From Erythrophleum ivorense (lineage: Eukaryota > Streptophyta > Magnoliopsida > Fabales > Fabaceae): a DNA stretch of 64,000 bases. The stretch covers positions 1-64,000 of the forward strand of contig JAIUCV010000576.1 in assembly GCA_026724425.1 (NCBI GenBank), in the 5' to 3' direction. The stretch's first letter is position 1. Each line of letters opens with the position of its first letter. This document shows, piece after piece, positions 31,067-42,908 of the stretch. Made by a program: the position numbers and the translations under genes. Below the pieces are notes generated by a model that worked only from the letters and a program-made list of their open reading frames with translations, searched no databases and had not been told where the DNA came from.

Positions 31067-31826
31067 TAAGTTTGTATATAAGTCATGAGTGTGTTTTGAG
31101 CTTTAATCAATTGCTGTAATGTATTGTACACTCTCTCCTAGTTCAAAAATCTATTGGAATGCTAGGTGATCATGGCTGACCGAGTCTTTGCCAAATCTTG
31201 GTTGCAATAGATAATCACATTCAGCAATGACAGAAATTCATTACAAAAGTTCAAATTCATTTCAAAATAACAAAGGTTCATTCAAGATCTAACTTTCCGG
31301 TTACCATAGCTGTTTAGAAAAGAAAAGATGACAACATGATATAAACCGCATCACCCATCCACAGCTTCACGGACATCATCACTGCGAGAAGCAGCAGTCG
31401 CCCTAGCTTTGTCCACCTGATACTTCACCTGCCCATGCTTCAGTGTTAAATAAAGGGTTGGATGATTGCTTTGCATATCCTCTAACACCGTCTGTGGTTT
31501 AGCTGTAAATGGCCCACCCTGCCTGTTGAGAGCATCTGTGAAATGTCCAGCAATAGTTGGCTCTCACGGCAAACTGTCACGAGCTCTACCTCGATTGGCT
31601 GGCTTGATTGGAGCTGGAGCAAACTGCTTTCTTGATTCTTTCACGGTAGTCAGCTGCTTGTTTCTCAATTCATAGCAGTCTTCAAGAGACACTTGGAGCT
31701 TAGAAATGGACTCACAAAGAAGCATTACCTTTCAACCCAAGATCACCACTGCGAGAAGCATTATGCCCTAAACCACCACGGCCAGTAGGAGCAGCAGGCG
31801 CCCTAGCATTACCCTCCAACGCCAGT
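31067..31826 (-). pseudogene. degenerate unidentified coding remnant in insert
   Basis: On the minus strand, fragments of coding character remain in shifted frames: ARAPAAPTGRGGLGHNASRSGD, KLQVSLEDCYELRNKQLTTVKES with PAPIKPANRGRARDSLP and a TGA, then EPTIAGHFTDALNRQGGPFTAK, VLEDMQSNHPTLYLTLKHGQVKYQVDKARATAASRSDDVREAVDG and a stop. I do not recognise the family. The 12-mer CACTGCGAGAAG occurs twice (about 31380 and 31746), suggesting internal duplication. Frame breaks make it non-functional. Confidence 0.45.
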
Positions 31827-31925
31827 ATAATAAACACTAACCAATAGTTATTTTTTTTTCATTTTCAATCTGTTAACACAAAAATTTATAGTAATTTGGA
31901 TAGTGAATTGAAGATTTTCATTAAT
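31827..31925. repeat. second half of the split minisatellite unit
   Basis: Begins with the 22-bp duplicate and continues into the remainder of the 134-bp unit (TCTGTTAACACAAAAATTTATAG, TTTGGATAGTGAATTGAAG). Confidence 0.7.
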
Positions 31926-32330
31926 GTGCACAAAATATACACACGACTCTTCGCATTGCATTTGGAGTTGGCTCAATCATTGTATATGGAGTTCCTCAAC
32001 ATACAAAAGTATTTTGAACCATTGTGTTCATCGTTCCTAGTTTAAATCTAATTTGCTTGAAGAAACCAAACTAATCGCTCAAGGTTTCATCAACTATTTG
32101 GACTAAAACAACCATTCATATTCTATCTTGGAAAAGACGCATTTGAGACTTCAGAAACATGGACTCAAATGGCTAAAAATTGTGTCAATCGAAGGAAAGT
32201 AAATGTTTAGGAATTTTCAATTTAACGTGTGTATGTGAATTTTATTTGTGCATGTGTTTTTTATTGCTCGATTCTGTTTGTATGTGTGTGTGTGTGTTAA
32301 CACTGATATCTGTTATTAGAGTTGTACCTG
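31926..32330. other. intergenic
   Basis: AT-rich, with a (TG)n run at 32283-32297. No gene seen. Confidence 0.4.
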
Positions 32331-33003
32331 CATTGATAAAGGTCATAAGCGACCACATGTTGGTTAATCACGATAATTAAAACAAACCAATAATTAACTA
32401 TTTTCCATTTTTTATCTGTTGACACAAAAATTTGTAGTCATTTGGATAGTGAATTGAAGATTTGCATTGATAAAGGTCATAAGCGACCACATGTTGGTTA
32501 ATCACGATAATTAAAACAAACCAATAATTACCTATTCTCCATTTTTTTATCTGTTGACACAAAAAATTGTAGTCATTTGGATAGTGAATTGAAGATTTGC
32601 ATTGATAAAGGTCATAAGCGACCACATGTTGGTTAATCACGATAATTAAAACAAACCAATAATTAACTATTCTCCATTTTATATCTGTTGACACAAAAAA
32701 TTGTAGTCATTTGGATAGTGAATTGAAGATTTGCATTGATAAAGGTCATAAGCGACCACATGTTGGTTAATCACGATAATTAAAACAAACCAATAATTAC
32801 CTATTCTCCATTTTTTTATCTGTTGACACAAAAAATTGTAGTCATTTGGATAGTGAATTGAAGATTTGCATTGATAAAGGTCATAAGCGACCACATGTTG
32901 GTTAATCACGATAATTAAAACAAACCAATAATTAACTATTCTCCATTTTATATCTGTTGACACAAAAATTTGTGGTCATTTGGATAGTGAATTGAAGATT
33001 TTC
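32331..33003. repeat. minisatellite, five units of 134/135 bp with dimeric higher-order pattern
   Basis: Units begin at 32331, 32465, 32600, 32734 and 32869 with CATTGATAAAGGTCATAAGC. Odd units carry TAATTAACTATT and end their AT stretch as TTTTATATCTG (unit 1 slightly different); even units carry TAATTACCTATT and TTTTTTTATCTG. The repeat therefore expands as a 269-bp dimer. Open frames on the minus strand across it are only repeat translations. Confidence 0.92.
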
Positions 33004-33293
33004 ATAAAATAACATGATACAATAAAGGGAGATAAAGAGAAAATTTACCAATGAAAATGTATAAGACTTGAAAGAAAGCGTTCAGCAAAATGCAGTGCTA
33101 ACGTAAATAATTTGGCAATTAAATCTAAAGCGTACCAACATTATTAACTATAACTATTAAAGGTTTTTTTTTTTAATTTAGATCAGATTTATTGTTAACA
33201 GTGTATATTAAAAAAAAACAAAGCATGCAGTGATGCAAATATATGTACATACATAACTGTGTTTACAATCTATTAAAAAACAGTTTACTACTT
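33004..33293. other. intergenic, 3' flank of next gene
   Basis: AT-rich; no feature seen. Confidence 0.4.
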
Positions 33294-35658
33294 TTAAAGA
33301 AAATGTGGCCGTACTCCGTAGGCCAATGTTTCTAATGTTACAAAGTGGGCACGGCCCTGCTCACACTTAAACCCTGAGTTTACCAAAGCATTGACCATTG
33401 CAGGGATGCCAGGTCTCAGCGAAGCTGCTACAGCCTATTCTTATAGCACAATTGAAAGGAGGCATTGTTTAGATCATTACACAGCTTTTTGTTTGAGGAA
33501 TACATAAAGTGAACTGAATGGCTTTTACTCAGAGAGTCAGAGAGGAGAATTTCACCTTCAGTTTGGTGCTTGCTAACGTCCACCGGCCACTCATTAACCA
33601 GCTTCTTGAATTCAGTCTCAAGTGCTGACTTCTTCGCATCAGGATATGCCTCCTGATGTGAAGAGTATACAGAAACAAATTTTTAAAAATGTCTTGATCC
33701 AAGAAGCAGGACAGTTGGGAAAAAATATTAAACCAGGTTCTGGCTTAGACCTGGTAGATGATTTGGATGACAGCAGCAGCTTCTTCAGGTTTCTGTTCTA
33801 GCAAGAAACCCTGCGAGAGAGAGAAAATGTTTCAAAGGATAATCTGAAGTTTGATTGTAGAACATATGAGTAGGTGTGATTGTGCCAAAAGCATTGAGGA
33901 TGTAGAAAGAATTGTCTTTACCTTTGCACATGAAAAAGCAGCGGAAAGTGTGTGTTGAGTGTAACTCTCAGATCTCAGTTTATCAACATTCCATAACGAC
34001 TCTGTGTCTCCTGATACAAGATGAGTGCAAATGACACAGTAAGAAAAGTAGTACAAGAATATGATGGTAAGGTTGATATCTCGTATGATGTTATACCTAG
34101 ACATGTCTCAAGACCATTTCAAGTTTCAGTTTGTGGAATGGTTGTGACAAACTCTATAAGAAATAGAAATCGAAGCAAGAACAACATAGGAAACCAACCT
34201 CTTTTGGCAGCAAATTCCATCCACACATCAAACGTGGTCTCCCTTAACCTGACTCCAGCTTTGCAGAATTTTCTCGAGTGCTTAGCTAATAGATCCCAGC
34301 TATCTGTATCATTGCAGATCCTGCAAACATTCAGTCCAAGTTCATTTCATGATAATAAAATCTCATCCAACTAGCGAGCCATAGGAACCGGAGAGCTAAA
34401 TGTGAGCAACAAAGTAATCTTAACTACACACCTGAAAACTAAATCCGCTGTACCGGGTTGTAGAGGCAGGTTATTCGCTCTCACGAGTTTCATTACTTCG
34501 TCCATGAGTTTGGCGTCCTTGTGCTCTAACGCATATGACTACACAAACCAAGCAACAAAAACATCCTTAAAATCTGTGCGCCAAAGAAACAACCAACCAG
34601 CTTATAGACTCGCAATACCAGTAAATGGTGTGCAGATGCAACGCTAGGAGTCAAACCGTGAACATTATGTTTCCAAAGAACCCGTTCATGAGTGAAAATC
34701 TTATTCATAGTAAAGAAAATGTAATCTCTTAAAAGTAAAAGATTTGGGATTACCATGGTTGATTGCTCCTACACGTACACAAGCCTTAGCAACTTGGCGA
34801 CACAGATTGCAATTAAAGTTGTCATGAATACGGAGATTGGTCAATCTCTACAATCCAGAGAAACACGTAAAAGCATTACTTATAAACACATAATCTCAGA
34901 ACAAGGAACACAAAAATCGAGAAGTGAAGGACTCACAAGTCAAACAGAAAACTAATGTCATCCTCATTCCTACAGTTATCAATCAATGACCACAACAAAG
35001 CATTTGGAGGCATCGATCTCTTGACATTAACAGAATCAAGTATTTTACCATGTAACTCCTTGACAGCCTCTGCATATACAGAGAGTTTGATCAGAGACAT
35101 TCCAAAACAAAGCGTCAAAACAAAAATTAGCAAACCTGTAGGATTTTCGACATGTTTTGCTTCAGAGGAAAAGTTTGATCTCAACATCATCAACCCCATC
35201 GTAGCTGATTGATTATACAACTGTCTACAAGTATCCATCCCTGTAAAACATTTTCATCTGAATAAATGTGCAGTCTTCTTCTACAAAAGTGAAACTTGCC
35301 GGCGTTTAACAAGCCACCGTACTTCTAAATCGACGCAAACCTAAGCGCGCTCAAATGCGCAGCAAAAGAGTAAGAAATTGCGAGAAATCGTCAGCATTTT
35401 GTCCTCTTTTGAGATTCAGAAAATGCTAAGGAAACATGCGACTAAAGACAATTACTTTGGGAATCATCAAAGCTAAGGTAATGTGTGAAATGAAGAGATG
35501 GTACCTGGAAATACAGAAGCGGAAGGAGATCGATTGTTGGGCGATTGGGTAGAGTCGAGAACATGAGACGCATGGGAAACAAATCTCACATCAACCTCTA
35601 AGAGAGCTAGTGGTTTCAAAGCCCGAGCGATTCTACGAGAGTTCGATAGATAATGCAT
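33294..35658 (-). CDS. At3g21465-like protein ('adenylyl cyclase' by tradition)
   Basis: I assemble eleven exons on the minus strand: 35505-35658, 35136-35240, 34937-35069, 34754-34845, about 34619-34725, 34432-34538, 34199-34320, 33922-34010, 33751-33810, 33556-33649 and 33294-33427, about 398 residues with consistent phases. The start MHYLSNSRRIARALKPLALLEVDVRF looks like an organelle targeting peptide. The body is helical: YALEHKDAKLMDEVMKLVRAN, ICNDTDSWDLLAKHSRKFCKAGVRLRETTFDVWMEFAAKRGD, GFLLEQKPEEAAAVIQIIYQ, AYPDAKKSALETEFKKLVNEWP. I see no cyclase catalytic motif; the repeat-like helices look more like a PPR/TPR-type scaffold. The acceptor of exon 5 is uncertain, and using 34725 adds residues of doubtful character. 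A. thaliana annotation calls it adenylyl cyclase, which the sequence does not support. Confidence 0.72.
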
Positions 35659-38600
35659 GATTTTGGAATCCGTCGCCTCTGAGTTGAAGCCGGGTTATCG
35701 AACTGAGTCAACTCGTCAGGTTCAGTGCAGAAGAACAGTAAAGATTTAAGGTTTTACGGTTTCTTACCTCAAAAAATAGTATTTTCACAAAACACCCCAT
35801 ACGTGTTGGTCATTAACCAAATGACCCCGTTATTTCTCGCTAATTGCACCGGTCCTCTCTTTTCTTTATCCGGTTTACCGTTTACAACTCTGGATTCCGA
35901 TCCGGATTAATCATTTTCGGATCTTATTCAGATTTCGGACGTCTGTCCAAGCGGATTTTTTGCATCTGCATTTTATAAAACGACTTTAATTATCAGCTCT
36001 CGATTAATAATATAAGAACCATCTTTTGTCGGAAAAAAAGACTATTAAAGAAATAGAAAAGTATTATTGTTGGTTTTTTTGTGTGAATACAAACATGTTT
36101 AGAAAACTTTAGTTTGCATTTTATTGTCTATGACAACTTTATTCTTATATGATTATATCCGTGAACGTATATCGAAATGCATCATTATATTAGTCTATTT
36201 GCTTCCATGTATATCAGTATGCATCACTATATCTGATTTTAGATAAATAGGTCAATTCTCATAAAAATTCTTGGAGCACTTTCTTTTTTAAAAATGGTAA
36301 TTTGCAAATTAAAACTTGAAAAAGTCAGCGAATTGAAAATTTTGATTTATATATCTCCACACGTGTGAAAAGAAAATATGCAAAAGAATCCCAAAACTGG
36401 AATAATAAGTTTCTCTATAAAATTATTTCTTTCATTTTACCAAAAAAAAAAAAATATATTCTTTCTATATTTGGATGAATTTTAGCTAAGGCCGTGTTCC
36501 TTTTTTTGTACTTAAGGCTTCTCATTATCACCAAGCGACATTTGATAGTTGAACATTTTCTTTGCAAAAGAAAAAAATTCCGCACTTTGGGTGCTGCCAA
36601 ATAAAAGTTTTTTTGCTTTCTTTTGTAAATGTATATTTCTCAAGAATCATGAGAAATTGAGAGTTGAGAAATGTGATTCTTTTAAAGAATAGAATTCAAG
36701 TAGCTAGTTATTGACGTAGTCTCTATTCTTTAAAAAAAAAAAAAAAAGGACACTTGAATTCTAGTACTATTGAGACTATAAATGTGAGTATGATACTGAC
36801 ACGTAAACACTATTCATAGGAAAGTCACAAGTGACGACGACGATCATGAATGTACATGAAAAGAGAGAGGCCGAATAAAACCTTAACAATTTGGCTACAA
36901 CTTTCGACAAAAAAAAAAAAAATGAATTTGGTTTGTTTTTATTTTTGCTGATATAATTGGTTTGGTTTTGGGGACGGCAAAACGGTATTGAGAATGTAAC
37001 AAGTGGCGATATATGTTTATCTTCGAGAGAATCGATCGCTTTGTCCAACTGGCCATCTGTCAACTGGCGATATATTCATGAATTGTCACACTATATCTCA
37101 ATCTGTCATCATCATATTCCATTCATCCTATTCCAACATACAGAATCTACGAATATATATCCCTTGATATATTTTTAATACAAGCTAGTGAGATAAATGA
37201 AATAAATTAGCTCCACATATATGCATTTTTAGTGTATATATTCTTTGTTTAATAAATAGCTCCACATATATGCATATAATAATTTAATAATCGACCTGAT
37301 AAACAGTTACGTTCAAGGATAAATGAAATAATGCAGAACAGTTATGTTCGCCCAGTGAGTTGTAGATTGATGATGACCCATATAATTGTTTTTTTACTTT
37401 TTTTTTTAACCTTGAAAAATTATGAATTTCATGCGATTTTAAATCTAAGATACTGGTCCGAGACAATCCACACAAGTGAATTTCAAATAGGAAAATGTCA
37501 ACCCTAAAATGATGATTTCTTTGAGAACAAAAGTTATGAAAATGAAAATATAATTTTCGAGTTGGTGAACAATATGAAGTAAATCTCCATCCTATTTTTG
37601 AAGGAATATATAAAATCATACAAGAAAGAATATATTATATGCATGTTTCATGAATATAGATGACGAAATATGCCTGAGGAGGTCCCAAAGCTTGGACCAC
37701 TAGTTTTATAACGCGATTATCTGACTGATCATATTAGAATAACACTAATCATCAACGGTTTCGGTTATTACATCAGCTTCAGTTTCAATTTAAAGTTCGG
37801 ATGATAAAGAGAAATAGACACTCTTTGGAGCATATTAATCATCAGCAGATCTTACATCCAAATTAGTATCCGATTCAGATTACAAGTTACGCTCGAATTA
37901 AAGTGAGAATGTGTAGTACTTAAAATTCTAGAAAATAGTAAGAGTAGTACAACGAGTAAAAATTAATAGTTTTTTTATTGTAACATGTATACTTAAGCTT
38001 GTTTAATTTATCTAAAAATATTTTAAGAGTAATGCTATTTTAAAAACTATTTTTGAGACACAAATTAAAACACTCATTAAGCTAAATACAAGTACAGTAC
38101 TCATTGGATTATTAGAAGGAAGATATGTGGGCCTAACGAGAAATTTTCCTCATTAATTAGCAACTGAAATATATATAGCTAAATACACTCGTATTTCGCG
38201 CGTAGCCCATTGCTAAGCATGATTAGCAACATACTTGCAAGTTGCAACGCTATTTTTCCATCGATAAATGAAATGTCGTTAATGATAAAACATCTTAATT
38301 CCGTTGCTAAATTCTGAGATAAATCTTTGAACTGTTAATGTACTGCATGCCAATATAATGGGTATTTTTTTTTTTTTTTTTTTTTGTATTAAAGCGGATC
38401 GGCGGGACGTTATAGATTGCAAAATGCCAAAATCACTCATATTAGCCAATTCATCATCAATGCATATATGGTTGCGGTCACAATCTAGGGGAGGTTAAAA
38501 TCGCTAATGATGATAAAATTCAAATCTTACTATTTACCGAATGATACTAAACCAGCAGTAGCTAGCTACTTGAGGTATTTTGCAGATGACGTGGTTATGC

Positions 38601-39322
38601 CTCAAGTACAATGGTCATGTCGCCACTTGCATCACCGTACGGTTCCTTATTTTTGGATTTGGCTCCATTGATATCTCAAGAGTCACGGAATTTTGTGCCC
38701 CATCATATTATTGGTAACACTGTACTATGAACTGTTTTGTTATGAACTGTTTTGTTAAAGTTATTAATTAATCTTCGCGAGCATATTATCTTTGTGAATA
38801 TGTAAAACGAACATGCAATCGCAAAACTTTAACCAAAACTATGCAAATACAAACGCAGATGGATTAACTGAAAGCATGCATGCATGGCGTGTGAACGCAA
38901 ACTCATCTCTTCCATAACTTTATAAAAATAAAAATTATATATACATGCAATTACCAACTTTGGATGCCGCTGTTTGTAGTTCATCATTTTATCATGAATC
39001 ATGAATGCCGACGTAAATCCCCTTGCGGCAAGAAAGTGATAATCGATGAGAATATATGCAAAGTTGACATTCCCTTAACACGTAATATTGATCCCCAAAT
39101 ACTAGAATTTTCTCTCTTCATGCATCATCATGATCACAACTTACAATATATGCACACCAATCTCTATACCTCAAATATATGTATGTCAACTCTCGAGCAT
39201 CATATCGTCTCCTTCTCTTACCCACAATCCAACTTCCTATTAAAAAGATTCTCTTTTTTTAAGCGTGATGCCCCATCTTTAATCCAAGATGCCTCTATAC
39301 GTTAATAAAGATTACATGTGTG
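35659..39322. other. large gene-poor interval
   Basis: About 3.7 kb without a supportable gene. Seen: interleaved inverted repeats near 36684-36762 (AAAGAATAG/CTATTCTTT and AATTCAAGT/ACTTGAATT); a direct repeat AGCTCCACATATATGCAT at about 37210 and 37258; homopolymer runs. From about 38980 it holds the upstream region of the first glutaredoxin gene, shared with the second. Confidence 0.5.
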
Positions 39323-39331
39323 TATATATAG
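39323..39331 (+). promoter_or_regulatory. TATA box of first glutaredoxin gene
   Basis: TATATATAG, 113 bp upstream of the ATG at 39444. The second gene has the same element, lengthened, at about 40988-41001. Confidence 0.5.
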
Positions 39332-39443
39332 AGTTTCAAGACTCACCTCCCCAAAACACAAACATCAACACAAATCTCCAAGAGTTTCAAAAGAAAAGAC
39401 ATATATTATATACACATAGTAAAAGAGTATTAACACTATACAA

Positions 39444-39752
39444 ATGGATGTGGTAGCAAGATTGGCGTCACAAAGAGCAGTGGTGATATTCAGCAAGAGT
39501 ACGTGTTGTATGTCTCATGCAATTAAGCGGCTGTTTTACGAGCAAGGTGTGAGTCCGGCGATTGTAGAGATCGACCAAGACATGTACGGTAAAGAGATCG
39601 AGTGGGCCTTGGCCCGGTTAGGCTGCAGCCCTACAGTTCCGGCGGTTTTTGTGGGAGGGAAATTTGTAGGAACGGCTAACACTGTCATGACTCTTCATCT
39701 CAATGGGTCAATGAAAAAGTTGCTTAAGGATGCTGGTGCTTTGTGGCTTTAG
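39444..39752 (+). CDS. GRXS10: CC-type (ROXY) glutaredoxin, tandem copy 1
   Basis: An intronless gene of 102 residues, the standard CC-type glutaredoxin length. The active site is CCMS (residues 21-24 in FSKSTCCMSHAIKRLF). The glutathione-binding features TVPAVFVGGKFVGTANTVM follow. The C-terminus has L..LL (MKKLLKDAG) and ALWL, which in this family binds TGA bZIP factors. These land-plant proteins act as transcriptional co-regulators, often in nitrogen or stress responses. It matches A. thaliana At3g21460 by position and sequence. The symbol follows the older GRXS naming and is less certain than the family. Confidence 0.93.
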   Translation: MDVVARLASQRAVVIFSKSTCCMSHAIKRLFYEQGVSPAIVEIDQDMYGKEIEWALARLGCSPTVPAVFVGGKFVGTANTVMTLHLNGSMKKLLKDAGALWL

Positions 39753-40670
39753 TACTTGGTGTGGATGTGTTCTTAAGAGATTTAATATTACGATCTTTAC
39801 TTTGTTGACCTTTGAAAGTGTCTTCACTTTATGTGCAGAACTACTTTGTATTGAGAGTTACATCTGTCTATGTGGAGGTTATTTTAATGATTAACTATAA
39901 CCCATTTTGGACAGATATCTTTACTTTATTACCTACTCCAAAGAAGTTGTTATTTTCCTTGACTTATTTCATTTTACCATACTTTCTTTGTTTATTAGGC
40001 TCAAATGGTGATTACTTTTGTTTTTCTTCTTTTGGTTCTTTGCTTTGATGGCAATAAGTAAAACTAAAGTTAACCAATGAAGCTAGGAAAATAATCTGTA
40101 AGAAACATGGATGCGAGCCTGAGGGTTTTAAAAATTATGTAAAAACAAAACGTCAGAAACTATGGGACATTTATGAAAAGTCTAAAATTTATATCATAAT
40201 TATTTAAATAATATATTTAAAAAATGAAATTTACAAATTTAAATCCAAAATCCTAAATTGTAAACCCCTAAAAACTAAACATAAAGTAAAACCTATAAAA
40301 TCAAGATAAAATTATATTGGTCTAAAACTAAAGATTACGACGTATGCTGCCATTTCTTAACTATTTTCAATGAAAGAGAAATGACAAGAAGATGGTAGCT
40401 TGTAAAGTGTGTGCGTGAGAGAGAGAACCCAAATCCTTTTCGAGTGAAATACGATGTTGAGCAGTATCATTAAAATGCATGGCTTGGATTAGTATCACGG
40501 ATCAAGAGTCTAAGAAAAATGTAGTTTGGTGTTGACATGTTGGTCCAAATGATACTTAAACAATGGTTTGATGCTGACTTGCATTGGTCCTATAAAATAC
40601 ATTTTACGAGATATATTAGTTAGTTAGCCCTTTGAAGTTTTAATAGTTATGGTCCTATGGATGCTGTTTT
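39753..40670. other. 3' flank and spacer between glutaredoxin genes
   Basis: The first 200 bp match the 3' flank of copy 2 in parts (CTTCACTTTATGT, GGTTGATT-like blocks, TAACCCATTTTGGACAG). The rest is unique AT-rich DNA. Confidence 0.5.
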
Positions 40671-41097
40671 GTAGTCCATCTCTTAACATGAGTGCCGACG
40701 TGAATCGCCCTGCGGTATTAAAGTAATGATCGATGAGAATCAATGCAAAGTTGACATTCCCTTAACACGTATTATTGGAATTTTTCTCTTCATGCATCAT
40801 CACAAGTTACAATATGCATATCTATCTCTACACTATCTTAATCAATTATGTCAACTCTCGAGCATCATATCATCTGCTACTCTTATCCACAATCCAAAAT
40901 GATCGAGATTCTCCCTTTAGCGTTTGCTCCATCATAAATCCAAGATTCCGTTATATCTTCATAAAGATTTACAACTGAGAACTTGTGTATATATATATAT
41001 AGTTCCAAGACTCACCTCTCCAAAACAAATCAATACAAAATCTCCAAGCAATTATAAAGAAATGATATATATCTAGTAAAAGAGTATTAATATACAA
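40671..41097 (+). promoter_or_regulatory. conserved upstream region of glutaredoxin copy 2
   Basis: Aligned with 38980-39443. The strongest block contains TGCCGACGT (ACGT core, bZIP-type) near 40692 and 39005, CGATGAGAAT, and TGCAAAGTTGACATTCCC then TTAACACGTA, which includes a W-box-like TTGAC. Most other upstream sequence has diverged, so this block is a candidate cis element. Confidence 0.55.
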
Positions 41098-41406
41098 ATG
41101 GATGTGGTAGCAAGATTGGCGTCGCAAAGTGCAGTGGTGATATTCAGCAAGAGTACGTGTTGCATGTCTCATGCAATTAAACGGCTGTTCTACGAGCAAG
41201 GCGTGAGCCCGGCGATTGTAGAGATCGACCAAGACATGTACGGGAAAGACATCGAGTGGGCTTTGGCCCGGTTAGGATGTAGCCCTCTGGTTCCCGCGGT
41301 TTTTGTCGGAGGGAAGTTCGTAGGAACGGCTAATACCGTCATGACTCTTCATCTCGATGGGACATTGAAAAGGTTGCTTAAGGAAGCTGGTGCTTTGTGG
41401 CTTTAA
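41098..41406 (+). CDS. CC-type (ROXY) glutaredoxin, tandem copy 2
   Basis: 102 residues, intronless, about 93 percent identical by eye to copy 1 (changes include RAV to SAV at the start, KEIEW to KDIEW, SPTV to SPLV, NGSMKKLLKD to DGTLKRLLKE). CCMS active site, FVGGKFVGTANTV and C-terminal ALWL are all intact. Many differences from copy 1 are at third codon positions, consistent with purifying selection on both. Regulation may be shared through the conserved upstream block. Confidence 0.93.
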   Translation: MDVVARLASQSAVVIFSKSTCCMSHAIKRLFYEQGVSPAIVEIDQDMYGKDIEWALARLGCSPLVPAVFVGGKFVGTANTVMTLHLDGTLKRLLKEAGALWL

Positions 41407-42621
41407 TACGTAGTTGAGTCCGTCTTATGCGTTCTTAATTAAGAGTTAATTTTAAGCTTCGAAAGTGTCTTCACTTTATGTACGTTTTAGTTAAAGCATA
41501 TGTGAAGAACTACTTAATATTTATATATTAATATATGTCTTTGTGGAGGTTGATTTAATGATCAACTATAACCCATTTTGGACAGTATATATATGTCTTT
41601 ATTTCCCACTCTTTATTTGGTTGTTAGGCTTAAATGGAAATTAATTCTTGAGAATTTTACTCTTTTGTTTCATCTCTTTAATTGGAAATTGTAATAAGCA
41701 AGTTAACCAATGAATCTGCGAGAAAATGGATAAGGGTGAGATTTTCAAATTTAAGGAAAAGAAAACGTAAACAAAATATTATAGGTCCTTCATCCATGAT
41801 AATTTCTGTGAGGAAAACAAAATGGGGAATAGTGGGAAAAAGGGATGAGTGTGATATATTTTAGAAGAATGTTTAAGTGGAGAAATGACAATAATGATTG
41901 CTAATTGCTATATCTGTTATTAATCATTTATAATACGTTTATTTTTTTAATGAATTTTTAGAGATTTTCACACATATTAAAGAATAGTTACTTTTTAATC
42001 ATCTATACAAGATTTTTGCAATTAAACAGTTTTCTATAAATTTAAACCAATAATAATTCAAAAATCATAATAAATATTTATTGAAAAATGAAAAAGTGAA
42101 TTAAAAAGTTAAAACATTTATCTTTATGAAACAACAAAAATTAGCTATAAAATTTATTAAAAAGAAACGGAGGAAATACTATTTATTGTCATTTTAAAGT
42201 GTGTTTAAAAGAGTCTCATCGCTCCCGACTATCCCAGATTCCAATTTAGTGAAAAATATTATAAGTTTGTTTGAAGTATTTTTTTCCAAATCAAGTATTG
42301 ATTCACTTAATTATCTTGATAAGTTTCATTATTTATGTGTATAGCTTCTGTTACGAATTAATTCAATGGATAAATCAAATCTTTTGTTTGTGTGTAATTT
42401 AATCGAATGGTTCAACATTTTCGTTTATGATGAAGTTAGGTCTGCAAATTCGCTTAGTCAAGAGAATAAATAAATATATAAAAATGGTGAATAGGGCTGC
42501 AATGATAACGATGAAATGTTTGGAGGTGTTGATGATAACACTACCGAAGCTAGAAATGGTTGTGATATAGCGGAAGAAAGATATATCAGATTCAAAAAAA
42601 AAACAGTCAAATAATAATAAG
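41407..42621. other. intergenic
   Basis: AT-rich interval between glutaredoxin copy 2 and the retrotransposon. An open frame at 41682-41864 has no recognisable content. Confidence 0.5.
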
Positions 42622-42626
42622 AAATG

Positions 42627-42897
42627 TGTTATAATTATATTATAATATGTCTGTGTTTTGGGGATTATTTAAAGAAAGAACAAAATTTAAAGAAGAGAAA
42701 GTACCAATAATTGAGAGAAGAAGTGATTATTATTGAGAGAGTGTGTGATTTTTAGTATGTTACAACGAGAAGTGAAATCGTTTATTTATAGCTGAAGTTT
42801 TCGACAGATTTTACAGTTGACGTGGGCTCCACTTCAGTTTTTACGCCGATGTTACCGGCTTTAATAATTCACGCCGGTGTTGCTGACTTTTGTAACA
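42627..42897 (-). repeat. 3' LTR of the copia element
   Basis: Begins TGTTATAA and ends TTTGTAACA on the plus strand. Differs from the other LTR by one base that I can see (GCTGAAG here, GCTGAGG there). Confidence 0.95.
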
Positions 42898-42908
42898 CTC
42901 CCCCTTGG
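42898..42908 (-). other. polypurine tract
   Basis: On the minus strand CCAAGGGGGAG sits immediately before the 3' LTR, the expected place for plus-strand priming. Confidence 0.75.

Noticed and set aside
32398..32963. Two repeated open frames on the minus strand
   Set aside because: They are translations of the 134-bp minisatellite; frame openness follows from the repeat, not from selection.
32331..33003. CRISPR-like array
   Set aside because: Units are 134/135 bp with no unique spacers, in a plant nuclear genome; it is a plain tandem repeat.
34021..34374. 117-codon plus-strand open frame
   Set aside because: Lies antisense across exons 7-8 and introns of the At3g21465-like gene and has no domain.
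37680..37705. Possible Helitron end (GGTCC/GGACC hairpin then CTAGT)
   Set aside because: The hairpin touches the CTAG directly and lacks the usual spacer and GC-rich stem; probably chance.
38964..39305. 113-codon open frame upstream of the first glutaredoxin gene
   Set aside because: No recognisable domain, AT-rich codons, and the duplicated region before copy 2 does not keep the frame. It is promoter DNA.
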